Below are positions 11,512 through 22,497 of a stretch of DNA of 64,000 bases, in pieces (the stretch's first letter is position 1; the number at the start of each line of letters is the position of its first letter). Origin of the DNA: Nautilus pompilius (taxonomy: Eukaryota; Mollusca; Cephalopoda; Nautilida; Nautilidae). Where the stretch lies: the NCBI GenBank assembly GCA_018389105.1, contig JACATO010000095.1, positions 1,423,501-1,487,500 on the forward strand, given 5' to 3'. The notes under the pieces were generated by a model. That model searched no databases, was not told the DNA's origin, and saw only the letters and a list, made by a program, of their open reading frames with translations. The translations under genes and the position numbers were made by a program.

Positions 11512-11803
11512 CTAACTAAACACAAGAATTCCAGCTCGTAGGAGAATGGGGAAATCTATCTTCAATCTGGTCTATGAATTTTTGTTTTTTTTTTTATGAA
11601 CTCGCCTACTGTTTCCGTTCATTAAAAAAAAAATCTTCCCACAGTTGTTGGTTTTGATCAGTGTCTGCGTATCTGGCATTAGATTTCGACACTCTCCTTT
11701 TACAGAAATCCAGAATATTGGAATCGCTGCCGTTCGTCTTCACATGTCCAGTATTTAGCCACAGAAGTAAGTGTAGAACACGTTACTTCTACTGTAATCG
11801 GCG

Positions 11804-11806
<3 letters not shown>

Positions 11807-11862
<56 letters not shown>
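11807..11862. repeat. (CT)n microsatellite
   Basis: An uninterrupted CT run of over 50 bp, ending in ATATATCATG. Confidence 0.95.
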
Positions 11863-11867
<5 letters not shown>

Positions 11868-13309
11868 ATGTTACCTAATTTTCAGCTTTATTAATGAGAA
11901 GGAATTTTTTTTTATTTTTTACAGAAGAGACGGAATAGAATTTAATGAGGTTAAACATGTCATCGACAGCCAAACACGGAAGTCTCAGGTAGCCGATAAC
12001 AACTGTGACATGATTAATAGCTGGTTTACTTTGTTCGTGTACACTCTGAAGACTGGTGATGAGGCCGATTGCGAATCCTCTGTACTTCTGGGACTCTAGA
12101 GTAAGCCGTTCATTAATTAATCGAATGTTTAGTAAGTTAATACGCCAACAGCCGAGTACTGCGCGAAGTCTTGCAAGTCCTGGTTACAAAGATCTACGAG
12201 ATCGATGCAACGTGCGAAATTATTAGACATTTAGTCTCCCTTTTATTCACATTTATTTTAGCGTGGGCGGCTAAAGTGACGAGCTCTGTTGTATTTATTG
12301 TATTTGACTCATCCCCGTCGGGGAAGGGATGCATTACGTTTTTCAATTATAAATAAGTGTTGTATTATTGAGATTTGGATATTTTGAACTCGCCCTCGCC
12401 TTACGTGGGAAAGTAGCTGTTGTTATCTATCGGCAGACGAAGATAACTTTCTCATGCGTGTGGAAGATCAAGTTAGATCTCGACTGGCCCCATTTTGAGT
12501 AGAGCCTGTTGTTTGTTATTCCACCCGCCTGAGAACCCCGGCAAGCGGAAGCTTCATAGCGGAACCGCAACATCTCAATATGACGCCTGCGCAGTGCGTT
12601 CTAATTTCGGCCGTCTTCATGGCAAACGTAGGAGAGTTCACCGTTGAAAGCAACAAAAGGAGAGAACGCAGTTGTTGAAAATACGCGGATCTACACTTTG
12701 GACTGGACGTTTACAAAGCCTAATGGACGTCTGGTGTAGGCATATTTTTGGGGTAACATTTACTATAAGGTTGGCTTCAGATAAACGGCAGTAATATCGC
12801 ATAGGGTTAAAGCAACTCCCCGACAACCGGACGGCGGCGCAGACTGGGATCTACGTAGTGACTCATAATTTTCACAGTTTAAAAAAAAAAAAATGGCGTG
12901 AAATTTCCCGATAGTTTTTACTGTTATATCTACAAAACAACGGTAAATTCCGTTAGACTCTCACTCGTTAGTCAACATTTCTCTCAGGGTTGGATGAAAA
13001 ACCGAGACGTTTGAGGAATCTTAGTAGCAGAAAATGAAGGACGAAGGTTTTACCGTATTTAGACAGCCTGCGGTCTGTTAAGGACGGACGGTGGTCGTGT
13101 TGGCCAGCCGCTTGAATGCCGAACTGATAAGTAAAGTTAAATAACTGGGGTTAAAATTCTGATTTCTATTTAAGCTATTTCAGGAAATAACTATAGAAAC
13201 AGAAAAAAATGAATATAAAATGTAAATAACACGTGATAGAATCGCATCTCGTATGTAAAAATGAAATACTCCCCAGTAGAGTCACGTGCTGATATAGTTC
13301 ACTGTGATT

Positions 13310-14380
13310 GGCTGTGCCCACTATAAAAGTACAGGCAGTGACATCATTGATCGTGGTGAATGTTTGGTGAACGCTATGGCTCCTGGGAAGGAAATATCAC
13401 GTGATGAGTGTATAGAGATCAAAGTGAATGCTGCTCCACGCGGCAAACTGCAGCCCGACTTCATGTTTCCGAATGGGGCTGTAGGCTAGACTCTGAGGAG
13501 GCTACGCGAAGCTGGTACTGATGGCCATAGATGCGGTCGAGGAAGAGAGAAAGCCCGAACTCTCTAAACCGATGTCAGGTACCTCGACATATGTTCTCCA
13601 TGTGATAGACGTCGAGCCAGTAGAGTAGAGATCTTGCTAATGACCCAGCTGCAATTACGGGAGTTAGCGTTTTCCCATGAACAATAAGATAAACGAGAAG
13701 TGACCTTGATAGGTGTATAGTTTCTGGAAACCTTTTCCGAGGAGAGGCAGCCAAACAACAGAGCTGAACTGGGCAGCAGAATGACACAGTGGGATGACCA
13801 AACCTGGAAAACGATGCTCTTTAGAGATGAGTCAGAGTTTGAACTGTCGGGCAAAAATCAACGGCAGTTTGTTCGAATGCGAAACGGGAAGCCGTATATC
13901 AGTGATGTAAACAGCTACAGTGATGTATGTTGGTTTGATCATTACCAGTGTGGGGCTGCCTACCAACCGAAGGTGTCGGAAATTTGAATAAACTCGAAGG
14001 TACACTGACTGCTGTCAGGTACAAGCAAGTTCTCATCCATCATTTGTCCTTCCAGAAGAAATCTGATTGAGCGAATATCCACCTACCAACATTACAACGA
14101 GCGCGAGCACAGAGCCAAGTGATGAAATACAGCTACTTGGAGCCTTCACAAAGATGTCTTGGCCTGCACAAGGTCCTGATATGATCATCGTTGAGGCTGT
14201 ATGAGGTTATATGGCTACTGAGAAAGTCATACGGCAGCCAAGCATCTGGGATGAACTGTGAAAAGTGCTACATGATAAATAGAATAACGTTCCGTAGTTG
14301 CACGAAAACGAGGTGCCAGGCCCTCTGTATAAAGCAAAGAGCTCACACACCAAATAACTGTACAAGGTATTCATTTTGCT
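13310..14380 (+). mobile_element. Tc1-like transposase pseudogene
   Basis: The N-terminal piece reads MAPGKEISRDECIEI near 13376. The catalytic core begins with MLFRDESEFEL at about 13811-13843, where the Asp of DES is the first acidic residue of the DD34E triad. It continues with GTLTAVRYKQVLIHH near 13999, then SWPAQGPDMIIVEAV at about 14156-14200, which aligns with the usual WP.QSPDLNPIE block and keeps the Glu. The end, near 14290-14365, matches the usual C-terminal block. Several stops and frameshifts break it, so it is not active. Family: DD34E Tc1 group. Terminal inverted repeats were not located. Confidence 0.8.
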
Positions 14381-14639
14381 TTTGTATATTTTTTGTAATA
14401 ATTCATTTTGTGTGTATTATGTAGGTCTGCTCACTTGCAATTATTCAGTGCTTGTGCACATCTCGTCTGCTTCCATAATTATTTCCAACGGTGTATATAC
14501 ACAGATTATTTGCTTAACGGAAAGGTAATTATTTAACCAAGCAAAACTAACGCGGTGTAACATTGTAATACTGTCATGTGATTAAAATTATGTGATAATA
14601 CTGGATTTTTAAGGGCCCGAATTAAATTAAAATTTGTAA

Positions 14640-15490
14640 TAATGTATATAAATGGTAACGATACCAAAAAAAGAGTCTGTTCACAATGAATGGATTTGCA
14701 AAGACACGTGGAATACTTTGTTTAGCAAGCACCCCAACGGGTTCGATATTCTGGATATGAATATCGTCGTCTAACGCACTGACGCAATTGTACTGGTAAA
14801 CAACGACTTTGTGCATATTAATACCACCCCAAATGTCATCACTATGAGCATAAGACGCCCATGTATCAGAAGCAGTAATTGTGCCAGGAAATATCCACTC
14901 TTCGATAATCGGCAATAAAGCCGCAGCCGTTCGATCAAGCAAATCTACCTTGAAATTTTTTTCCCGACCCGCGTTCAACTCCACGAAATCCATTGTCCAA
15001 CCAACTCCTCCCCCCCCCCAGTTGGCTCCGATGGTAGTTCGATGGAAAAACTCTAACTCGTCGAATTTTACTGCGGACTGGATCCCACTTCCATCCACTC
15101 CTTCAATTTACTGGGGATCAGCCTCAAGCCACCACTCACACTTTGCTCGCCAAAAAGATTTTCCAATTGACAATGGCGCGTCTGTCCAACCCTAACTCTT
15201 TTCTAGTCGCTTTTTGTGTACAATCGAGAGCCCATAAATATATTACACGACCAGTCTCTTCAGAGGAATACGATCCAGAAAAAAAGAAGATGTAGTTCTC
15301 GCAGAAGATTGTTTTGAGCATTGATGGCACTTCCGACGCCCGCCATCGATACCATGGCGATTATGAATCCGACCCGCAGTTCCACAGCAGGGAAGTTCAA
15401 AGAAGTGCGCATCATACGGTGACAAACACGAATAAATAGCTTGCAGAGCATCAGATAATGCCCAATGCAAAGGAAGAAGCAACAACATTT
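14640..15490 (-). mobile_element. Merlin / IS1595-like (ISXO2-type) transposase pseudogene
   Basis: Read leftward, the piece begins with a zinc-ribbon-like part (PCCGTAG...RKCHQC). After a frameshift near 15275 it continues with SGSYSSEETGRVIYLWALD, matching the region before the catalytic core. After another break near 15100-15140 comes a 158-residue open frame. This contains VKFDELEF (first catalytic Asp), LLPIIEEWIFPGTITASDTW followed by ASY (second Asp), and HIQNIEPVG near the third acidic position. These motifs in this order are characteristic of the IS1595/ISXO2 DDE transposase, known in animals as Merlin. At least two frameshifts and a stop make it a pseudogene. The open frames on the opposite strand here are shadows. 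Confidence 0.8.
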
Positions 15491-16039
15491 TTATAGATAT
15501 TGCATCATCTTACCAGGACTTGTAATCTGTGATGAAACTTGGAAGTGGCCGGCCATCGTTAACAGAGATGAATTTATTTGAAAGTCATTTTATTTATCTA
15601 AATTTAGTTTAGGCACCTGAAATCCATTATTACCAATTATGTTACTTTGGACGTTTCTGATCACTCTCGTAATTCGACTAACTAATGAAGCTACGATTTT
15701 ACGATTTTCATCTATTGCCATCTTCAGAATTTAGTTCTGATAAGGATGTTTCTGTTTCTGGAATGTTCTAGAGGCTCGAGCTGGTCTCGAAGTCACGACC
15801 TGCTGTGTTGACTGCCAGTGCCCATGAAATTTCTCTCTCAGACATTGTACAGCTTTAGCCAATCAGTTCGACTCATTAAGTAATTCTCAGTGTTTTTTAA
15901 CACAAAGACCTCAAGCCAGAAGAAAAGTGTTTTGATCTTATCAATTACTTATTAATAAATCTCAAGAAGAAACATTTCCCTAAAAAATCTGATGTTGTAA
16001 AAGCAAAAACAAGATAAAATTACAGTCGTTTGTTTCTGT
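15491..16039. other. Spacer between Merlin-like and Tc1-like remnants
   Basis: No coding motif. On the minus strand near 15735 the words CTGAAGATGGC...AAAATCG resemble the 3' regions of some retroelements, but the match is too weak to call. Confidence 0.35.
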
Positions 16040-17030
16040 TAATATGTTCCCCACTATCCTTAGTTTCCAATGACTGTTTTCATTCCACCTGTCATTGGGC
16101 TATTGTCTTGTATAATGAAATATTTTCCCAAACTTCCTTAATGACTTTTGCTAATTTTTTTCTATTTCTTTGATAATTTTTTAAAAATATATTGTCACAT
16201 CACTGCCCATATGTACGCAATTGGATTTAAATCAGGAGAATTCCCAGGCCAGTCTTTAAACCAGTGAATTTTATTTTTCCAGAACCAAGAGAGGACTTTC
16301 TTTGCAGTGTGACATGGAGCCATATCTTGGAAAAACCTAAAAGTTACCATCAGGATTCTTAGCAGATCCAACAAAATCTGTTTACAAGGGATACAAATAA
16401 CAATCTGTATTTATTGATGTCCTTTAGTTGGGATTACCAAATTGTTTTTACCATTAGCAGAAAAATGAGCTAAGGCGAGGACACTTTCTGGATGTTTCTG
16501 AGTTGTTAAAATAGAGTTCGATTTAAACCTTTCACCTGATTTTCTTCTACCTCTCAAAGCACCACGATTACCAAAAAATTAACCGAACTTTCATCTGAAA
16601 ATATCACCTGACTCCAATCGTCTCGCCAATTTTAGTATATATTTTGTCTTTGTATGGCAGAAAGTCCTGTTTTTTTTTTTTGGATGGGATGTGTGATTTG
16701 AAGCCCATTGTTACCAAATATCTTCTGGTAAAATCCGATATCTTCTTGGCAATACTTTATTCCAATTCTCTAGCTAATGCACCACTAGAGGCAGAACTGT
16801 CGTTCTCTTGAAACCTTGCCAAAGCTCGTTCTTCCTTTGGAGATGGCGTTTCTTGTTGATTCACTTCTTTTCTTAGAATAAAAAGAGAAAATTGTCTAAT
16901 TTTAAAAACTATTCCACTAATCCTGCCAACAGTTCTTACTGGGAGATCAAGTTTTTCAACAATTTCTGAACGTGTCAGGCCTATTTTCAGCATATGTAGC
17001 AATCTGATGTCCATCACTATCACTGTCACA
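16040..17030 (-). mobile_element. Tc1/mariner-like transposase pseudogene, catalytic Glu lost
   Basis: Reading leftward from 17029, the N-terminus is a helix-turn-helix piece (MLKIGLTRSEIVEKLDLPVR) ending in GALARELE. Next come WSQVIFSDES near 16610, GERFKSNSILTTQKHPESV, FSANGKNNL and FQDMAPCHTAKKV near 16330. Last is WPGNSPDLNPIAYIW near 16210, where the Glu after NPI is replaced by Ala. The order is that of a full-length DD34E transposase of about 330 residues. Frameshifts and stops occur between blocks, and the missing Glu alone would abolish catalysis. Confidence 0.85.
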
Positions 17031-19109
17031 ATTCAGGGTCAATATCTTTTTGCTGAAAAATTACTTCAGCGTTGATTGAAGCTGCTGGTGCACGGATAGC
17101 TATTTCTTTACATGGAAAATTTTTGGAGAAATTCTTTAAAATTGCCAGAACTCCTCCAGATGGAAGGGAAGTTGTGAAAGTTTGTAGATCATAGGAGAAA
17201 AATTAGAAATTATCTAATGGAAAATTCTAAAAATATTTTGGTTGGTGGAAAATTTTTTTATTGTTGCGAATAGCATCTATTTATTTAGAAACTGTCGTCT
17301 CTCAAGTATTTGGTGTTAGTTTTGAAAAAGGTTTTATCATATCGGTAAGGAAAGAAGTTTAACCTTTGGAAAATATTTATGCATTTTGACTGAAAGGCTT
17401 CATGTCTAATACAAAACCAAACATTGAAACTTATTGAGTGGAGCCATATTGACTGGCTGAGACTACGTACCTTATATTTGAAGAAAATGTTGAGTTATAT
17501 GAAAGTTTCAAAACTTGTGTGCGTGTGTGTGTGTGTGGAAGAACTATTACTTAAGGAAGCTGCTGAGAACACAACAGAAAAATATCGATCTTATTCCCTC
17601 TCTACTTACTATCCACGCTGACATCTTTCAATAATCAATACATCAAACCGTTGCAGTGCAAACATAAGCCACCTCTAGTAGCATAGCTATTCAGTATCAT
17701 TCCGAGTTAACATGAAGTCTTACCCCTGCTCAATCCTTTGTCTGTCTGCTTTCTCAATGATCACTGGGCGGGTAATTCTCCGTGCAACATTGATCTAAGT
17801 ATATAAATAATTTCAAGCAAAATCATTGACACATTATTTGTCTTTCTCCTTGGCTGATTATCTAAACTGAAAAAATTGTTACAATACGCCTATAAGTTTT
17901 CGCATACAGTCTTTAAAAAACAGTGAGGTATATGAGAGGCAAAACAGTTTTAAAATAATTCATGTATTTGAAGTAAATACTAGATGATGCGTGTTCTAAC
18001 TAACCTATGGTTAAAGAAAACGTCTGATGTATCGGTGTAATTTGTCAAAGAGATGAAAAGGCCATTGAGTTAGTAATTAAGCGTGAACATTTGAAGATCG
18101 GTTTTTGAGCGTGGAAGATGTGCCTCGTATGAAGTCACTGTAGGAACACGAACTGATTTCCGCGATGGTGTTATGTCGGCCCCTCTAACTATGTCCTTCA
18201 AACATTATTATAATTAACGGTGGAACTTCATTTAGTTACATTTAGCAGATCTTTCTACTCACACCTTTCAAGCTCGCACAACCATAACTATTATTCACAT
18301 TGGTGTCCTCGATGACTTTAGTTTGAGAAAAGAAAAAGTAACTTCCGGGCACTGAATTAGAGTGGCGCAGGCGCTTGTCAGACCGGAAGAGATACTGTTT
18401 AGCTACCAGTCAGTCCAACAGGTCTATCATGTCCTGGCACTCAGCACCGTGGTTTATCTCGCCCTTCCCTACCTGCCGGCTTCCTAATTGTTCTAGTATG
18501 GCTTTCCGAACATAATTCCGCTATCAGGTCCAATGACTAACCCATCCTGCTGTGGGTTTCATCATGAACCGTATTCACGACAACGGAAAGAATACAATAG
18601 TGAATTCTACCAATCCACAGGATATCATTTAACGACAGAATGATTCAATCTCTCCATCTTTGTCATAAACTACTGGCTCAATTACTGTTTCAGTGCACCT
18701 AGAATTCATCAGCTTTGGTACTTTTAAATTTTCCGAATTCTTACATTTAAAAAAAGAAGTGTTTCTCTGTTGTTTTTTTTTATAGGAAAGGAGAGATGAT
18801 AATATACTTTTTTAGAGGGAAAAGGGGGAAGGAATAATTTAAATAATTTTTTTAAAAGTATGACCAGACTATTTTTCTTTTAAGCAATGGTCAGAACAAT
18901 TCTCTACGAGATGTCTGAGAGTAAAAGGAACAATTAGAAAGAGAAGAAAATATACCAAGGATCTATATTTCAGATTCTTCATCGTGTTTCGGTTCTGTGT
19001 TGGTTCCAGATTCGGTTTTCAGTAACTATCTTCACGAAAATAAGATGGCGCCAAATTTACTATCAAAGTATTTATGCTAAAACAGCGTTCATTACACCAT
19101 GAACTACCA
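17031..19109. other. No gene recognised: one promoter-like cluster
   Basis: A short (GT)n run lies at about 17518-17537 and the ETS/NRF1-like cluster at 18.34-18.39 kb. The rest is unique-looking with moderate CpG. Confidence 0.4.
18341..18390. promoter_or_regulatory. Promoter-like cluster: ETS, NRF1-like and ETS motifs
   Basis: ACTTCCGG (18341-18348), GGCGCAGGCGC (about 18364-18374) and ACCGGAAGA (about 18382-18390) sit within 50 bp. ETS-family sites around an NRF1-like GCGCA-type palindrome are typical of CpG promoters of housekeeping genes in animals. No exon or start codon was confidently tied to it, so it is a candidate only. Confidence 0.3.
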
Positions 19110-19310
19110 CAGTTAGTTATATTTACGTGCAGAGAGAAAGGAAGTCTAAAGAGATGTAATAAATCACCCCATTCTCCCAAAGTACTTATCCGATGAGTTT
19201 TCAAAGATACTGATCGTAGTAGACTCTACAACCACGACAGGTATACTAGACAATGCATTCATTATTCTATTGCTGTAAAATGTTTAGAAAATCTCGTTTT
19301 CTGCCATTAT
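19110..19310 (-). mobile_element. CR1/Jockey-type LINE, C-terminal fragment of the polyprotein
   Basis: Read leftward, FYSNRIMNALSSIPVVVVES is followed by SIFENSSDKYFGRMG. This fits the C-terminal block of CR1/Jockey polyproteins (F.S.RV.N.WN.LP..VV.A.S...F...LD.Y). The frame breaks shortly afterwards. A short, old 5'-truncated copy. Confidence 0.55.
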
Positions 19311-20059
19311 TAAAAAATTCGTAACTGTGTTTCTTTGTTCTTTGAAAGCCTGATGGATATAAACTGTAGCTAAAGATAAGCCTATCTTAATGACTCTGGA
19401 GGCCTTTTGGCGCAGGTTAAAGATGGGGACCCCTACCCTATCATATTACAGTGTGAAATAAATAGTAATTCTTACCTTCAGAATTTCATTATGAAACAAA
19501 ACACAAAATAGTTACTAAAAGAAAATGTTCTACACGTATTCTGCTCATCTAAAAACAGCACTTTCATGATTTTTGGGCAGCAAAGTCACGAATGACATGA
19601 AAAGTCAATTTCCTGCAGCACATCAGGCCATTTTGATCAAGAACGGAAACGTTATTGTTGGTTGGTACATACGACCATCCGGCTGATATTTTATAAGCTT
19701 CAGTTCGAAAATTACCGTTCAGCGCTGCAGTTTGTTGCAAAAATAAAAAAAAGAAAATTCACAATGCAATTTCATTGTTCGCCCATACCATTCATCAGGA
19801 GGGCTCCCGATTCAAGATGATATACCATTAAATATTCGCGAACTGGCCGTGTATAATTCAGCAGATGCACAAAACATTGTTCAATTATTTTCGTAGCACA
19901 ATCTTTGCCGAATTCCTTGATTACTTAATGATTAGGTATTTTGATACTATTTAATTGCTCATGGCCGATTTACTACATTAAATAAAATTCTCCATATAAA
20001 ATAAACATTGTGTCAGCGGAAGCTTAGTTAAAGTATAAGTGACTGTCTGACATAAGGGA

Positions 20060-20830
20060 AATGGTAAGGATGGAGTCTAGAAATGATCTCAGAAAAGGAA
20101 TTATTAAGGTGTGTGGCCCCGATTGACCCCGGTACACGAGCTCCAGCGGGTGTTTGTGCCGACCAAATCAGCTGTCTCCTTGGGATGTCGCGCCATTCCT
20201 CGACCGGGTCCACGTCCAGCTCGGGCGGACCTGGTGACCAGGGACACGGCTCCCTAAGATGTCCCCGAGCCGTTGGTCGGATGTAAGTCCGGGGCCAAAC
20301 CACGCGACTGATGTCGGAGACCTGACAACAGGTGTACGGCGAGGACGGTCGAGACCATTCCCATGGCACCGCTCCTAATGGTGACTAGGTCAGTTCTTCG
20401 GCAATCAATCCCGCTGGCAGAGGGCGCAACTGGCCATCCACCGGTTCCCCAGCTCGTCTCCAGACTCGAGCCCGTTCGTTCATCGATGATGCTTTGACAG
20501 AATCTAGACTCGTCGGTGATAAGACGATGGCACCAACGGCTCAACCCGCAGCTGCGAAGCTGTCAATGGCCCCGATCTTCCGAAAATGGGGACAAGATGA
20601 CGATCGCCGCGTGGGGAGGGGACCCTAAACCTGACAGTCTGACGGTACCCCGTTAGAACCCTAGAAATGGCACTTCCGTGAACACTGTATCGGAAAGCAC
20701 CGGCTGCTATACCCCCCCTCACAACCACCTCATTCGGTGTTAACCGACACCTGGGCCTTCCCAGGCTGACTTCTGGCCAAGTTATGGAGGCAATGGTGAT
20801 GGGTCGCGTGCGAAGATGTACGCGGATTGG
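20060..20830 (-). mobile_element. Tc1-like transposase pseudogene, GC-rich
   Basis: Read leftward, SAISRVLTGYRQTVRF near 20690 and GDRHLVPIF followed by PLTASQLR match the bipartite DNA-binding part. LITDESRFC near 20510 is the first catalytic block. RRTDLVTI, then a downstream frame with IRPTARGHL and VDPVEEWRDIPRRQL near 20180, match the C-terminal half. At least two frameshifts are needed to join the blocks. The copy keeps a high GC and CpG content unlike the flanks, which suggests a distinct source family or a later insertion. Long frames on both strands here reflect that composition. Confidence 0.75.
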
Positions 20831-20989
20831 GTGGGAGTCTCCAGGGTCGCTCACTTCCGGAGAAGACAACCGTGACATTACCTGTTCAACCAGAACAGGA
20901 ACACATCTGAGCCACGCCCCCCCGGTGGCACCTGCTGCTCGTTCTCTGTATGTGAGGAGTGTATGCTGCTTAAATAATTCATAAATTAT

Positions 20990-22265
20990 TGAACAGTGAC
21001 AGAAATTTAAGTTTAAAATATGCAAGTAGATACCACTTTTAAAGAAAAGCTCCCTCCCTCCCCATCTGATCTGTTTATGGCGTTATAATTTTAAATCATT
21101 TCCCATTCTTCCTTTGCATCTGAAAATCAAATGTCGTTCTCCAAAAAAAAATCCGTAAAAACCAAACTGTTGGGGATTAAATTTGCTTGTGCGTGTTTTG
21201 GTAAGACCTTGAACTAAAACTTTTCTTCAAAGAAATATGGCGGCCACCTGCCATCTAAGCCAAAAAGTCCTCTGTCGCTGAAGCCACATACAGTAAGGGA
21301 GTTAACCGATCTTGTGACTGCAGCAAACAGTGGAGAAAGACTGGTAAACAGACGTTGTTCAGCTATTCTTTTATCCGGTAATTTTATATCTAGTAGGGAG
21401 AGACGGTTGCCAAGTATGTTCGTTTCACTGCCATGAGGGAAAGGCTCCCTGAAGGCTGGTGTTTGGAGGAGGAAATCAATGACTGCAAACATCAGTTTAT
21501 AATCAAATGGGTATGAAAGTGCGCAGAACTGTTAACGCCGTCTTTTGTTGAAAGGGGATGAATGAAAAAAAAAAGGACATAGCTAACCTACGAAGAAACT
21601 ACTTATTATAACCAAACTTAAGATACACTAGTTTATTGGTAAACAAAATTAATTTAGTTTTTTTAATAAAAGCGTTAAAAAAATTTGTTCTCAGTTTGTG
21701 AAAGAATTTAGTATATTTAAACCCTTGACGGTCTTAAACGTCATGAGTGATGCCATAGCTCTCCTGTCAGTAAAACCACAAATAGCTTTTGGTCAATCAC
21801 AGATGTGCCTATTTCTGCGAGATCCTGTGCTGTATTACGCGTCTTGGATTCTGACCGCTTTACCTTTTCTAACCTCGCTTCAAAACAGACCCAGAACATA
21901 ATGGTGGTTTCCGAACTGACGATGTAAGAATCATTAATTAATTATTCTTAGAAGCATTTAATAATTTATAATTAGTACGTTTTAGCGCTGAACCCAATAA
22001 TATGCTAAAACTGTTTCGTTAGATATTATTGGCACAAAATGTCTCTTATTGCCCTTTTTTCTTTGCTAATTGATTGAGAGGGTTTTTTTTGTGAAAACTC
22101 GTGGCAAAACCCTGAAAATCGGATATTTTTCACTAGAAGTTTGCTAGCTCGTAAAAGCACCACCAGTGTGGACGTCTCCTACCAATGAAATATGATGACA
22201 CGAGCGTCGGGCTCTTTCAGAGAAAAGCTGACTACTGTTTGCTGTCCTCAAATGTATTTTTTTAA
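20990..22265. other. No gene recognised
   Basis: A minus-strand frame of 92 codons (21214-21492) ends in DGRWPPYFFEEKF with no family match. The complementary AAATATGGCGGCC at about 21232 resembles a YY1 site. Confidence 0.35.
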
Positions 22266-22497
22266 AGTCTCTCTCTCTACCTCCTCCTCTCTCTCTCTCT
22301 CTCCATCTCTACCTCCTCTCTCTGTACTGACGTCATCTCTCTCTCTCTCTCTCTCCATCTCTACCTCCTTATCTGTACTGACGTCATCTCTCTCTTCTCT
22401 CACTGTCTCTCTCTCATCTCTCTCTCTCTCTCCATCTTTCTCTCCATCTCTCTCTCTCTCTCTCCATCTTTCTCTCCCATCTCTCTCTCTCTCTATT
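22266..22497. repeat. (TC)n tract with two perfect TGACGTCA boxes
   Basis: About 230 bp of CT/TCC repeats with two copies of CTGTACTGACGTCATCTCTCTC (about 22322-22343 and 22373-22394). TGACGTCA is the palindromic CRE. The words GTACTGACGT recall the minisatellite at 5.2 kb. Two frames of about 110 residues here are repeat artefacts. Confidence 0.9.

Larger units (their letters stand above)
9677..13309. other. No confident gene: CpG-rich with microsatellites
   Basis: Holds the candidate exon at 10.46-10.62 kb and the AAT and CT microsatellites. An NRF1-like CCTGCGCAGTGCG (12586-12598) lies in a GC-rich patch at about 12.5-12.85 kb. A minus-strand frame at 9983-10210 has no recognised domain. 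Confidence 0.4.

Noticed and set aside
12045..12090. Second hammerhead-like motif
   Set aside because: The GAAA core has decayed to GAAT and stems do not form; kept only as a note with the 6.4-kb motif.
14881..15195. Plus-strand frame of 104 residues
   Set aside because: Antisense shadow of the Merlin-like transposase, whose motifs lie on the minus strand.
16780..16796. CCACTAGAGGCAG, CTCF-like
   Set aside because: One G short of the core and inside a transposase coding relic, so chance is likelier.
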